A DNA stretch of 64,000 bases. Origin: Kocuria sp. (GTDB lineage Bacteria; Actinomycetota; Actinomycetes; Actinomycetales; Micrococcaceae). Numbering within the stretch: the first letter of the stretch is position 1; each line of letters opens with the position of its first letter. Positions 18,012 to 26,611 of the stretch are shown here, piece after piece. A model generated the notes under the pieces. That model did not search any database, was not told the DNA's origin, and worked only from the letters and a program-made list of their open reading frames with translations. The stretch lies in NCBI GenBank assembly GCA_031179495.1, contig JAPSHS010000001.1, positions 1 through 64,000 on the forward strand, given 5' to 3'. A program made the position numbers and the translations under genes.

Positions 18012-19193
18012 TCACCGCTCGAGGCGCGCGGCTTCCCGCCAGCCCAGCGACCGCCCGCCCTGGAACACGGCGCGCTGGTAGATCCGCTCCCCCGCGCGCA
18101 GCAGCACCCAGGCCGTGCCGAGGGTGACGGCGAGGGAGAGCACGGGCTGCCACCACGCCACGTCGCCGCCGAGCATCCGCACGGGCATGGCCACGGAGGA
18201 GACGACGGGCACGAAGGAGGCGGCCGTGAGCCACGCGCCCTCGGCGTAGAGGCCCACGAACAGGGCGCCGACGAGCACGGTCATGATCGGCCCGGTGCTC
18301 GTCTGGAGGTCCTCCGGGCGGGAGGCCAGGGAGCCGAGCACGGCCCAGACGGAGGCCTGCGCGGCGAAGCCGGCCACGAAGAAGGCCAGGAACCAGCCGG
18401 AGGCCGCGAGCACCCAGCCGACGTCTCCGGCGAGGCCCGCGACGTTGACGCCCACGAGGCCGACGACGGCGTAGAGGCCGATCTGCCCGAAGGCGAGCAG
18501 GCAGTTGCCCAGCATCTTCCCGTGGAGCACCTGCCGGATCGGGACGGCGGCGGCGAGGATCTCCACGACCCGGTTCTGCTTCTCCTCCAGCACGGAGTTG
18601 GCGATGGCCATGCCGAAGACGATCGCGGCGAGGTAGAACAGCAGCGCGAAGACGAGGCCCATGGCGAGGCGCACGGGCCCGCGGTCCGGCTCGCCGGTGA
18701 GCAGCTCGGTGCGCACCTCGGCGCCCGCCGTGAGCTCCGCGGCGGTCGTGCCCGCCGCGCGGGCGCTGGCCGCGAGGGTCGCGTCGGCGACCGCTCGCTC
18801 CAGCACCCGGGCAAGGCCGGGGTCGACACCGTCCCGGCCGACCACCGTCCAGCCGTCGAGCCCGAGCAGCAGCGCGGCGTCCGCCGACTCGGCGGCCACG
18901 GCCGCCCGCGCGGCGTCGGCCGAGCCCGTGCCGTGCACCGTCAGGGTGTCGTCCCCCTCCTCGGCCAGAGCCTGGGCGGCCCGTGCCGTGACGGGCGCCG
19001 CCTCCGGGCCGGCGGTGGCCACGACGTGCTCGGCGGTCCGGTCCCCGAGCAGCGCGGAGGCGGCGATCGAGGCCGCCACGAGGAGCACCGTGACCGCGGT
19101 GGAGAGCAGGAAGGAGCGGTCGCGCAGCTTGACCGAGATCTCGCGGGCCGCGACGATCCACCACGGCCGGTCGGCCGGCGGGCGGGGGCTCAC
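18012..19193 (-). CDS. ABC-2 type exporter permease (NatB-like)
   Basis: A 393-residue membrane protein with one N-terminal membrane helix (about 28-48), a large extracytoplasmic loop (50-175), and five more helices from 177 to about 360. [11 protein letters not shown] after the second helix is typical of the NatB/ABC-2 subfamily, which exports Na+ or drugs in Bacillus. The substrate here cannot be told from sequence. The GTG start overlaps the ATPase stop (GTGA), so the two are coupled and should form one transporter. Confidence 0.9.
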   Translation of the reverse strand: MSPRPPADRPWWIVAAREISVKLRDRSFLLSTAVTVLLVAASIAASALLGDRTAEHVVATAGPEAAPVTARAAQALAEEGDDTLTVHGTGSADAARAAVAAESADAALLLGLDGWTVVGRDGVDPGLARVLERAVADATLAASARAAGTTAAELTAGAEVRTELLTGEPDRGPVRLAMGLVFALLFYLAAIVFGMAIANSVLEEKQNRVVEILAAAVPIRQVLHGKMLGNCLLAFGQIGLYAVVGLVGVNVAGLAGDVGWVLAASGWFLAFFVAGFAAQASVWAVLGSLASRPEDLQTSTGPIMTVLVGALFVGLYAEGAWLTAASFVPVVSSVAMPVRMLGGDVAWWQPVLSLAVTLGTAWVLLRAGERIYQRAVFQGGRSLGWREAARLER

Positions 19194-20128
19194 CGGGTCA
19201 CCTCGCGGTAGACGTCGGCCAGCGCGGGCACGATTTCGGTGAACTCCACGAGCCCGTGCCGGACGGCCTCCTCGAGCAGGCGATGGCGCGCGTCGCGGTC
19301 GTCGGCGAGCTCGAGCACCGCGGTCGGTCCGTCGACGTCGACGACGTGCACGCCCGGCAGGCCGCGGATCCAGCCGGTGTCCTGCTCACAGCGCAGCCGG
19401 TGCCGCCGGGGGCCGGCCCGGCGCAGGTCGTCGACCTCGCCGGCGGCCACCACACGGCCGCCGGCGAGGATGACGAGGGAGTCGCAGAGGCGGTCGACGA
19501 GGTCGAGCTGGTGGCTCGAGAAGAGCACGGGCACCCCCCGGGCCGTGCACTCCCGCAGCAGCTCGACCATGGCGTCCACCGCCACGGGGTCGAGACCGGA
19601 GAACGGCTCGTCCAGGACCAGGGCGGCGGGCCCGTGCAGCAGGGCCGCCGCCACCTGCACCTTCTGCTGGTTGCCCAGGGACAGGGAGTCCAGCCTGTCC
19701 CGGGCGCGCCCGGCCAGGCCGAAGCGCTCCAGCAGACGGCTGGCCTCCGCCAGCGCGTCGCGGCGGGTCATGCCGTGGAGCCGGCCGAGGTGGGCGAGCT
19801 GGTCGAGGACCGCCTGCCGGGGATAGAGCCCGCGCTCCTCGGGCATGTAGCCGAAACCGGCGCGGTCAGCGGCCGTGATCGGCCGCCCGCCCCACAGGAC
19901 CTGCCCGGCGGAGACCCGCAGCACGCCCATGAGCATCCGCATGGTGGTCGTCTTGCCCGCGCCGTTGGCCCCGACGAACCCGGTCATCCGGCCGGGCTCC
20001 ACGGTGAAGGAGACGTCGTCGACCACGGTGCGCCCCGCGAACGAGCGGCTCAGCCGGCGGGCCTCCAGGACGTGGCCGCCGGGGCGGCTGCGGGCGGCGT
20101 GCGCCGCGGGCGTCGTGGTGGTGCTCAT
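19190..20128 (-). CDS. ABC transporter ATPase (NatA-like)
   Basis: A 312-residue ATP-binding subunit with Walker [10 protein letters not shown] (about 53-61), signature [10 protein letters not shown], Walker [14 protein letters not shown] and the H-loop SSHQLD. It ends in a ~75-residue C-terminal domain common in NatA/DrrA-type exporters. It pairs with the overlapping permease gene. The ATG at 20128 lacks a close Shine-Dalgarno (GAGAGGA lies 11-13 bases away). A -10-like TAAGCT is found at 20190-20185, about 50 bases upstream of the start. Confidence 0.93.
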   Translation of the reverse strand: MSTTTTPAAHAARSRPGGHVLEARRLSRSFAGRTVVDDVSFTVEPGRMTGFVGANGAGKTTTMRMLMGVLRVSAGQVLWGGRPITAADRAGFGYMPEERGLYPRQAVLDQLAHLGRLHGMTRRDALAEASRLLERFGLAGRARDRLDSLSLGNQQKVQVAAALLHGPAALVLDEPFSGLDPVAVDAMVELLRECTARGVPVLFSSHQLDLVDRLCDSLVILAGGRVVAAGEVDDLRRAGPRRHRLRCEQDTGWIRGLPGVHVVDVDGPTAVLELADDRDARHRLLEEAVRHGLVEFTEIVPALADVYREVTR

Positions 20129-20184
20129 GGGCCTGGGTCCTCTCGGCCGGGGCCCGCCGGCAGGGCGCCGGGCGGCTCGGCTCC

Positions 20185-20190
20185 AGCTTA
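20185..20190 (-). promoter_or_regulatory. Possible -10 of the natAB-like operon
   Basis: TAAGCT on the minus strand (complement AGCTTA) lies about 57 bases upstream of the ATPase start and fits the TANNNT pattern seen elsewhere. No -35 is clear. Confidence 0.3.
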
Positions 20191-20279
20191 GGAAGTGCGG
20201 GGCTCCGGCGGATCCCCACCCGGGGGGAGCCGGACCCGCGGTCCGGCGGGCGCGACGTCCGCCTGCGGACGGAGCCCGC

Positions 20280-20954
20280 TCAGCCGGCCAGGCCCGCCCG
20301 GTGCGCGAAGACGACGGCCTGCACCCGGTCCCGGGATCCCGTCTTGGCGAGGATGTTGGACACGTGGGTCTTGACCGTGGCCGGGCCCAGGAACAGCCGC
20401 TGGGCGATCTCCGCGTTGGAGAGCCCCTCGCAGACCAGCCGCAGGACCTCGTGCTCGCGCTCGGTGAGGGACGCGACGATCCGGCGCTGCTCCGGATCGG
20501 CCGGAGCGGGCGCGGGCTCCGGCGCGGCCGGGGACGCGTCGGCGGTCAGGGCGCGGATCACGCGCAGCGTCGCCTCCGGGGCGAGCAGGGCGTGGCCGCC
20601 CGCGACGGCGCGCACGGCCTCCACCAGGTCGTCGGGGTCCGCGTTCTTCAGCAGGAAGCCGCTGGCACCGGCGGCGAGCGCGTCGAAGAGGTAGTCCTCC
20701 CGGTCGAAGGTCGTGACGATCACGACCTTGGCGCACCCCGTCCCCACGATCCGGCGGGTCGCCTCGATCCCGTCCATCACCGGCATCTGCACGTCCAGCA
20801 GGGCCACGTCCACCGCCCCGTCGCGGGCCGCGGCGACGGCCTGGGCGCCGTCGGCGGCCTGGGCCACGACCTCGATGTCGTCCTCGACGGAGAGCACCAT
20901 GGCGAAGCCGGAGCGGACGAGGGCGTGGTCGTCGGCGAGCAGGACGCGGATCAT
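20280..20954 (-). CDS. NarL/LuxR-type response regulator
   Basis: A 224-residue two-component regulator. The receiver domain (1-120) has the phosphoacceptor Asp54 in ALLDVQMPVMDG, acidic Asp8-Asp9 and the Lys of FLLKNADPDD. A Pro/Ala linker leads to a LuxR-type DNA-binding domain (about 160-222) with LTEREHEVLRLVCEGLSNAEIA. Its ATG overlaps the kinase stop (ATGA), so both are translated together. The adjacent NatAB-type exporter downstream on the same strand is a plausible target, as in many actinobacterial drug-responsive systems, but no binding site was identified. Confidence 0.93.
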   Translation of the reverse strand: MIRVLLADDHALVRSGFAMVLSVEDDIEVVAQAADGAQAVAAARDGAVDVALLDVQMPVMDGIEATRRIVGTGCAKVVIVTTFDREDYLFDALAAGASGFLLKNADPDDLVEAVRAVAGGHALLAPEATLRVIRALTADASPAAPEPAPAPADPEQRRIVASLTEREHEVLRLVCEGLSNAEIAQRLFLGPATVKTHVSNILAKTGSRDRVQAVVFAHRAGLAG

Positions 20955-22471
20955 GCTCCCGATCCTCCCACCGCACGCTGCCCGCCGGCGGCTGCCCCGC
21001 CCGGCGAGCCGTCGACGGGCAGCGGGCAGCGGACCCGCACCCGCCAGCCCGGCCGGCCCGATCGCGGCCCGATCTCCGCCTCCCCGCCGTGCAGCCGGAC
21101 CCGTTCCCGCAGCCCCTGCAGGCCGAACCCGGTGCCTGCGGTGCCGCTCCGGGGGGAGCCGCCGTCGAGCACCTCGAGCTCGAGCCAGGTCCCCTCCCGG
21201 CCGCGCCCGGTGCGCAGGACGAGTGACGCCGTGGTCGCCGTGGAGTGCCGGATGACGTTGGACAGGGACTCCTGGGCGCACCGGAACACGGAGAGCCCCA
21301 GGCCCGGCGGGACCCGTGCCAGGTCCCCGGGCACGTCCTCGACCGTGCGCACGGTCACCGTGAGACCGTTCTCGGCGTGCCGGCGGGCCAGGGCGGGGAT
21401 GTCGGCCAGCCCCGGGTCGGGCCGGCGCCCGGCCGGGGCGCTCCCGCGGGCGTCCTCGTCCTCCGCGCGCAGGACGCCGAGCAGCTGGCGCATCTCCCCC
21501 ACCGCCGTGCGGCTGGACTCCTCGACGGTGCGCAGGGCGGCCGTGGCGGCCGGAGGGTCCCGGTCCAGCATCTTGCGGGCGGCGCCGGCCTGGATGCCGA
21601 TCACCGAGACGTGGTGGGCGACGACGTCGTGCAGCTCCCGGGCGATGCGCAGCCGCTCGTCGACCACGGCGCGGCGGGCGATCTGCGCGGACTGCTCCCG
21701 GATCCGCTCCGCCTGGGCGGCCAGGCGGTGCCGCTGGAGCGCCGACCGCCACGAGGCCCGCCCGGCGAGCACCGCCCCGCCGAAGTAGACGACGTTGACG
21801 AGCCCGGAGTACAGCTGGACGGCCAGCACCTGGGGGATCGGCCCGTCCACGGGCTCCTGCACCTCGACGATCTCCGCGTAGGCCCGGGTGATCGTCAGCT
21901 CCACGACCAGCCACAGGGCCATGCAGCCGATCACCACGGACAGGGCGGCCAGCATCGCGCCCCGGTTCCGGGTCCAGGCCACCGCGGCGTACAGGGCCGC
22001 GAAGTAGGCGACCTGGTAGGCGAGGAGGAAGGCCGCCGCGATGCTGATGTAGTAGAAGGCGAAGAACAGGACGGAGGACACCAGGAGCACCCCGACGGGG
22101 AAGCGGCGCCGCACCGCGAGGGGGAGGATCAGCGCGCTGACGCCCACGTACATCCGCCACGGCTCCTCCGTCTCCGGCACTCCCGCGTAGCTGTGCATCA
22201 GCACGGCGCTGAACAGCGCGACCGCCAGGAAGACGGCCGTGCCCAGGACGTCGTTGCGCTGCTGCGCCGCCGTGGGGCCGGGCCGCTCCCAGAACGGGTC
22301 CTGGGGGTCGTTCAGCCACGCGGTGACCCGTTCGGGGAACGGGGGACGCCGGGCGCCGGCGACCGGGGCCGCGCCGGTGGCCGCGCGGACCGCGGCGCCG
22401 TCGGTCGCCCCGCGGGTCGCGGCCGTGTCGCGGGTGGCGCCGGAGTGGTCCGTGGCGGGTGGAGTGTGCAC
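20951..22471 (-). CDS. Membrane histidine kinase, HisKA_3 family
   Basis: A 506-residue sensor kinase. After a disordered Ala/Thr-rich N-terminus it has five or six membrane helices (about 75-195 and 218-238), little extracytoplasmic sequence, then a HisKA_3 dimerisation helix with His281 in RELHDVVAHH and a C-terminal ATPase domain (QESLSNVIRHS, GFGLQGLRERV). This build is that of NarL-family sensors responding to membrane-associated signals such as antimicrobials. GTG at 22471 has a -10-like TAGCGT 6 bases upstream, suggesting a leaderless message. It overlaps its response regulator. Confidence 0.92.
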   Translation of the reverse strand: MHTPPATDHSGATRDTAATRGATDGAAVRAATGAAPVAGARRPPFPERVTAWLNDPQDPFWERPGPTAAQQRNDVLGTAVFLAVALFSAVLMHSYAGVPETEEPWRMYVGVSALILPLAVRRRFPVGVLLVSSVLFFAFYYISIAAAFLLAYQVAYFAALYAAVAWTRNRGAMLAALSVVIGCMALWLVVELTITRAYAEIVEVQEPVDGPIPQVLAVQLYSGLVNVVYFGGAVLAGRASWRSALQRHRLAAQAERIREQSAQIARRAVVDERLRIARELHDVVAHHVSVIGIQAGAARKMLDRDPPAATAALRTVEESSRTAVGEMRQLLGVLRAEDEDARGSAPAGRRPDPGLADIPALARRHAENGLTVTVRTVEDVPGDLARVPPGLGLSVFRCAQESLSNVIRHSTATTASLVLRTGRGREGTWLELEVLDGGSPRSGTAGTGFGLQGLRERVRLHGGEAEIGPRSGRPGWRVRVRCPLPVDGSPGGAAAGGQRAVGGSGA

Positions 22472-22477
22472 GCCACC

Positions 22478-22483
22478 ACGCTA
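22478..22483 (-). promoter_or_regulatory. -10 element of a probable leaderless kinase promoter
   Basis: TAGCGT on the minus strand ends 6 nt before the GTG at 22471, placing the transcript start at the start codon. Confidence 0.45.
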
Positions 22484-22538
22484 GCCCGACGGGGCCCGGG
22501 CCGTGGTCCGTCCTCCGCGGGAACCTGCGGGACGCGGT

Positions 22539-23870
22539 TCAGCCGCGGCCGAGGCCGAAGAACCGGCGCCAGCGCGCGCGCGAGCCCGGCGCCGGGGACG
22601 GGTCGGTGCGCAGGGGGTCCGTCCCGGCCGCCGGGGACTCCCCCGCGGGGGTCGCGACGGAGCGCCCGCCGGTGCGCCGGTGGCGGGCGCCGCGCAGCGC
22701 GGCGTAGTAGGCGCTCTCGGCGGCGGCGTCGGCGAGCAGCGCGGCCGAGAGGGTGCCGAGCACGCGCGCCCCGGAGCCGCCGCGCCGGGCGGCCCCGGCA
22801 AGGCCCACCCCGAGGGCGGTCTCGGTGCCGGCGAGGGCCAGCAGCAGCTCGGGCCGGCGGACGAGGGCGCGCTGGTACCGCGCGAACAGCCCGTCCCCGG
22901 TGGGCGCGATGGTGAGCCCGTGCATCAGCGCGGAACCCACGGCCGCGGGCTCGTAGTGCTCGGCGCCCTCCAGCTCGGTGATCTCGCGGCGGCCCTCCAC
23001 GACCTTCGCGGCCAGCACGGGCAGGCCCAGCAGCTGCAGGACCGACTCCAGGACCAGGTCCGTGGACTCGCCCAGGACGTAGTTGCGCAGACGGTTCGTC
23101 TCGGCCGGGTCGAGGTCGAAGACCGAGGCGACGGACTCGGTCTGCAGCTCGGAGGTGCTCCCGGAACAGAGCCGGACGAGGTCGCGCTCGAACCGGGCGG
23201 CCGGGGTCCCCCCGACCTCGACCGCGACCCCGCCGGCGGGCCGCCACTCCGGGCCCCACTCGAGGGCGCACACGGCGTCGGCCGCCTCCAGCTCGGTCAC
23301 GGACGCGGGGTCCTCCCCGCCGAGCAGGACCTCGAACGAACGGGTGGCCCCGTCCGAGGACAGCGTCACGGCCGTCTCGGCGAGCCCGGTGCGCACGGTC
23401 CAGAAGTCGACCTCGGCGTCGAAGACCACCACGGACCAGCCGTGCCGGGAGACCGCGGTGAACCCGGTGCCGGACAGGGCGGCCAGCACCGGCAGCTCCG
23501 GGGCGTCCAGGTGCACGAGCAGCACCCGGCGCAGACCGGGGTGCTCGGGCCGGAGCTGGTGGCCGGTCGCGCGGGCGAGGGCCCCGGCGAGCTCGTCGAG
23601 GGTGCAACCGGCCTCCACGGAGCCGTCCTCGGCCGCGCGCGCCAGCCGGCCCCCGGCGTCGGCCAGGAACATGAGCTGCGTGGCCGAGGGGCCTTCCGCG
23701 TAGGCGCTGATCAGGCGGTGCTCGGCGATGACCGTGCGCATCCCGTCGCCCGTGGTCCGGGGCTCCTGGCTCTCCGGGTCGACGGCATCCGTCGCACGGA
23801 GCACCGTGGCGGGGACCAGGTCCCACGCGGAGGTGGGGGACGCGATGTCGTCGGCGGGGAGTGAGGTCAT
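22539..23870 (-). CDS. Uncharacterised 443-residue protein
   Basis: No family is recognised. The protein is acidic and Ala/Gly/Leu-rich and has no signal peptide or clear membrane helix. The N-terminal half resembles a mixed alpha/beta domain (VLLVHLDAPELPVLAAL, GWSVVVFDAEVDFW, RSFEVLLGGED). The middle has a helical stretch (LRNYVLGESTDLVLESVLQLLGLP), and the last ~45 residues are Ser/Pro/Arg-rich and end RRFFGLGRG. ATG at 23870 is preferred over ATG at 23879 because the latter is part of a -10-like TAGCAT ending 7 bases before 23870. It lies downstream of the NUDIX gene and upstream of the two-component system on the same strand; a functional link is not evident. Confidence 0.75.
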   Translation of the reverse strand: MTSLPADDIASPTSAWDLVPATVLRATDAVDPESQEPRTTGDGMRTVIAEHRLISAYAEGPSATQLMFLADAGGRLARAAEDGSVEAGCTLDELAGALARATGHQLRPEHPGLRRVLLVHLDAPELPVLAALSGTGFTAVSRHGWSVVVFDAEVDFWTVRTGLAETAVTLSSDGATRSFEVLLGGEDPASVTELEAADAVCALEWGPEWRPAGGVAVEVGGTPAARFERDLVRLCSGSTSELQTESVASVFDLDPAETNRLRNYVLGESTDLVLESVLQLLGLPVLAAKVVEGRREITELEGAEHYEPAAVGSALMHGLTIAPTGDGLFARYQRALVRRPELLLALAGTETALGVGLAGAARRGGSGARVLGTLSAALLADAAAESAYYAALRGARHRRTGGRSVATPAGESPAAGTDPLRTDPSPAPGSRARWRRFFGLGRG

Positions 23871-23877
23871 GCCCTCC

Positions 23878-23883
23878 ATGCTA
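23878..23883 (-). promoter_or_regulatory. -10 element deciding the start of the 443-residue gene
   Basis: TAGCAT on the minus strand ends 7 nt before the ATG at 23870. The competing ATG at 23879 lies within this hexamer, so the downstream ATG is the likely start of a leaderless transcript. Confidence 0.45.
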
Positions 23884-23941
23884 CGCCGTCGACCCGGCCG
23901 CACCGGGTCCGGGAACGGCGCCGGGCACGGCCGGGGACCGC

Positions 23942-24427
23942 TCAGCGGGGGCCGTCGACGAGCTCCCCGGTGGTCCCGTCCTCGAGCGCGGCCAGGGCCT
24001 GGCGCAGGCGGTGGGCCAGACCCGGGCGCAGGTAGGACTCCAGCTCCCCGGGGGCCACCCAGCGGTGGCTGAGCAGCTCCTCCTCCTGGACCGTGATGGG
24101 CGTGTCGGCGTCGATCACACCGCCGTCGTAGACGAAGGAGACCGAGTCCCCCCAGATGCCCATGCCCACGCCGTGGGCCACGACGAGCAGCCGGCCGGGG
24201 GCCAGGTGCAGGCCGACCTCCTCGACGACCTCCCGGAAGCACCCGGTGCGGGGGTCCTCCCCCGCCTCCACGGTGCCGCCGGGCACGGTCCAGTCCGACT
24301 TGTAGTTGGGCTCGACGAGCAGCACGCGCCCCTCGGGGTCGCGGATGAGGGCCTCCGCGGCGAGCCGGCGGGTGGGCAGGGAGTCCACGAACTTCTTCAG
24401 CTCGGGCTCGGAGAGGTAGGAGCTCAT
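23942..24427 (-). CDS. NUDIX hydrolase
   Basis: A 161-residue hydrolase with a complete Nudix box at 51-73 (G-x5-E-x7-REVVEEVG), giving the metal-binding glutamates needed to hydrolyse a nucleoside diphosphate linked to some group X. An N-terminal region of about 20 residues precedes the core (MSSYLSEPELKKFVDSLP). The substrate cannot be predicted; nothing in the sequence points specifically to MutT-type 8-oxo-dGTP. The gene starts 8 bases after ffh on the same strand, so it is likely co-transcribed. Confidence 0.92.
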   Translation of the reverse strand: MSSYLSEPELKKFVDSLPTRRLAAEALIRDPEGRVLLVEPNYKSDWTVPGGTVEAGEDPRTGCFREVVEEVGLHLAPGRLLVVAHGVGMGIWGDSVSFVYDGGVIDADTPITVQEEELLSHRWVAPGELESYLRPGLAHRLRQALAALEDGTTGELVDGPR

Positions 24428-24434
24428 CGGGCCC

Positions 24435-26021
24435 TCACTTGCCCAGGAACTTCTCGAAGCCCTTGGGCAGGTTCAGGTCCGCGGGGTCCGGCTGGGCCTG
24501 GACGGCGCCGAACGCCGAGCCGGCGGGCGCCTTCTGCTTGCGCTGCTGCTCGAGGGCCGCGTTCTCCTGCGCCCGCTTGGCGGGGTTGCCCGAGCGGGAG
24601 CCGCCCTTCTTCGCGGAGCCCTTGCCCTTGCCCTTCTTGCCGCCGCCCGCGCCGGCCCCGGGCATCCCCGGGATGCCGCCGGGCATGCCGGGCACGCCCT
24701 TGCCCTGGGCCAGCCGCTTCATCATCTTCTGCGCCTGGGCGAAGCGCTCCATGAGCTGGTTGACCTCGGAGACGGTCACCCCGGAGCCCTTGGCGATGCG
24801 GGCGCGGCGGGACCCGTTGATGATCTTCGGCGCCACCCGCTCGTGCGGGGTCATGGAGCGCACGATGGCCTCGACACGGTCGATCTCGCGCTCGTCGAAG
24901 TTCTCGAGCTGCTCGCGCATGCCGGCGGCGCCCGGCATCATCATGAGCATCTTCTTCATCGAGCCCATCTTGCGCAGCTGCTGCATCTGCGCGAGGAAGT
25001 CCTCGAAGGTGAAGTCCTCCTGGTCGGTGAACTTCCGGGCCATCTTCTCGGCCTCGGCCCGGTCCCACTGCTTCTCGGCCTGCTCGATCAGGGTGAGGAC
25101 GTCGCCCATGTCGAGGATCCGGGAGGCCATGCGGTCCGGGTGGAACTGCTCGAAGTCGTCGACGTTCTCGCCCGTGGAGGCGAACATGATCGGCTTGCCG
25201 GTCACCGAGGCCACGGACAGGGCGGCGCCGCCGCGGGCGTCGCCGTCGAGCTTGGACAGGACCACGCCCGTGAAGTCGACGCCCTCGTTGAACGCCTGGG
25301 CCGTGTTCACGGCGTCCTGGCCGATCATCGCGTCGATGACGAAGAGGACCTCGTCCGGCTGGACGGCGTCGCGGATGTCGCGGGCCTGGGTCATGAGCGC
25401 CTCGTCGATGCCGAGGCGGCCGGCGGTGTCGACGATGACCACGTCGTGCAGCCGCGCGCGGGCCTGCGCCACGCCGTCGCGGGCGACCTGGACGGGGTCG
25501 CCCGTGGGGTCGTCGAACTCGGAGGTGGTGCCCGGGTGCGGGGCGAAGACCGGCACCCCGGCGCGCTCGCCGACGACCTGGAGCTGGGTGACCGCGTTGG
25601 GGCGCTGCAGGTCCGAGGCCACGAGCAGGGGCCGGTGGCCCTGGCCCTTGAGCCACTTGCCGAGCTTGCCGGCGAGGGTGGTCTTGCCGGCGCCCTGGAG
25701 GCCGGCGAGCATGATGATCGTGGGGCCGGTCTTGGCCATCCGGATCCGGCGGGTCTGGCCGCCGAGGATGTTCTGCAGCTCCTCGTTGACGATCTTCACG
25801 ACCTGCTGGCCGGGGTTCAGCGCCTCGGAGACCTCGAGCCCGAGGGCGCGCTCCTTGACCGCCGCGGTGAACTCGCGCACGACCGGGACGGCGACGTCGG
25901 CGTCGAGCAGGGCCCGGCGGATCTCCCGCACGGTGGCGTCGACGTCCGCCTCCGTCAGGCGGCCCTTGCCTTTGAGGTTCTTGAAGGTTGCGGTCAACCG
26001 GTCGGACAGTGAATTGAACAC
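24435..26021 (-). CDS. ffh: Signal recognition particle protein Ffh
   Basis: Ffh binds signal sequences of nascent membrane proteins together with 4.5S RNA and docks on FtsY. The NG GTPase domain has the G1 motif GLQGAGKTT (107-115), DTAGR and TKLDGDARGG. The methionine-rich M domain follows from about 330, then a Gly/Pro/Met and Lys-rich tail ending LPKGFEKFLGK. Length is 528 residues, longer than E. coli Ffh because of that tail. GTG at 26021 gives the standard N-terminus MFNSLSDRLTATF. No Shine-Dalgarno is visible; instead a 7-bp hairpin (26026-26040) lies directly before the start. Confidence 0.97.
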   Translation of the reverse strand: MFNSLSDRLTATFKNLKGKGRLTEADVDATVREIRRALLDADVAVPVVREFTAAVKERALGLEVSEALNPGQQVVKIVNEELQNILGGQTRRIRMAKTGPTIIMLAGLQGAGKTTLAGKLGKWLKGQGHRPLLVASDLQRPNAVTQLQVVGERAGVPVFAPHPGTTSEFDDPTGDPVQVARDGVAQARARLHDVVIVDTAGRLGIDEALMTQARDIRDAVQPDEVLFVIDAMIGQDAVNTAQAFNEGVDFTGVVLSKLDGDARGGAALSVASVTGKPIMFASTGENVDDFEQFHPDRMASRILDMGDVLTLIEQAEKQWDRAEAEKMARKFTDQEDFTFEDFLAQMQQLRKMGSMKKMLMMMPGAAGMREQLENFDEREIDRVEAIVRSMTPHERVAPKIINGSRRARIAKGSGVTVSEVNQLMERFAQAQKMMKRLAQGKGVPGMPGGIPGMPGAGAGGGKKGKGKGSAKKGGSRSGNPAKRAQENAALEQQRKQKAPAGSAFGAVQAQPDPADLNLPKGFEKFLGK

Positions 26022-26025
26022 GGGT

Positions 26026-26040
26026 CGAAAGCTGCTTTCG
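26026..26040 (-). promoter_or_regulatory. Hairpin immediately upstream of the ffh start
   Basis: CGAAAGC and GCTTTCG form a perfect 7-bp stem around one base, ending 4 nt before the GTG. It occupies the place of the missing Shine-Dalgarno, so it could modulate ribosome loading or be a DNA operator. Confidence 0.4.
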
Positions 26041-26170
26041 TCGAGGGAGGCGGCCGGTGCGCCGCGGTCTGCGCCGCGGGCCGCGGCCCGGCCCGGTGTG
26101 GCGGGTCAGTGTCCAAGGTTAGCAACTCCGGGCGGGCGCGGGCCCGCCGCCGTCACGGTCCGGGGACGAC

Positions 26171-26208
26171 GGCGGCCGGTCCCCTCCCGCGGGAGGGGAC
26201 CGGCCGCC
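26171..26208 (-). terminator. Terminator hairpin after glnB
   Basis: A perfect 18-bp stem (26171-26188 with 26191-26208) around a 2-nt core lies 14 bases beyond the glnB stop. It separates the amtB-glnB unit from ffh. Confidence 0.8.
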
Positions 26209-26221
26209 GGGACAGCAGGGC

Positions 26222-26560
26222 TCAGAGCGCCGTCTCGTCGCGCTCCCCGGTGCGCACCCGCACGGCCTGGTGCACGTCGGTGACCCACACCTTCCCGTCA
26301 CCGGCGCGGCCGGTGTTGGCGGAGGAGACGATGACGTCGACGATGTCCGTGGCCTGGTAGTCGTCGACCAGGATCTCGACCCGCACCTTCTCCAGCAGGT
26401 CCACCGTGTACTCCGCGCCGCGGTAGACCTCGGTGTGCCCGCGCTGCTGGCCGTAGCCGTGCACGTTCTGGACCGTCATGCCCTGGACTCCGTAGGACTC
26501 GAGCGCGGACTTGATGTCCTTGAACTTCTCCGGGCGCACGATCGCGGTGACGAGTTTCAT
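26222..26560 (-). CDS. glnB: Nitrogen regulatory protein P-II
   Basis: A 112-residue trimeric PII protein that senses 2-oxoglutarate and ATP/ADP and controls ammonium uptake. The T-loop GQQRGHTEVYRGAEY carries Tyr51, the residue adenylylated by GlnE/GlnD-type enzymes in actinobacteria. ATG at 26560 gives the standard MKLVTAIVRPEKF start. It lies 51 bases downstream of amtB on the same strand; PII normally binds AmtB and blocks the channel when nitrogen is plentiful. Confidence 0.97.
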   Translation of the reverse strand: MKLVTAIVRPEKFKDIKSALESYGVQGMTVQNVHGYGQQRGHTEVYRGAEYTVDLLEKVRVEILVDDYQATDIVDVIVSSANTGRAGDGKVWVTDVHQAVRVRTGERDETAL

Positions 26561-26611
26561 GGAAGAGCTACCTTTCGTGGAAGTGGGAGGCGTCGGGCGT
26601 CTGCGCACGGC

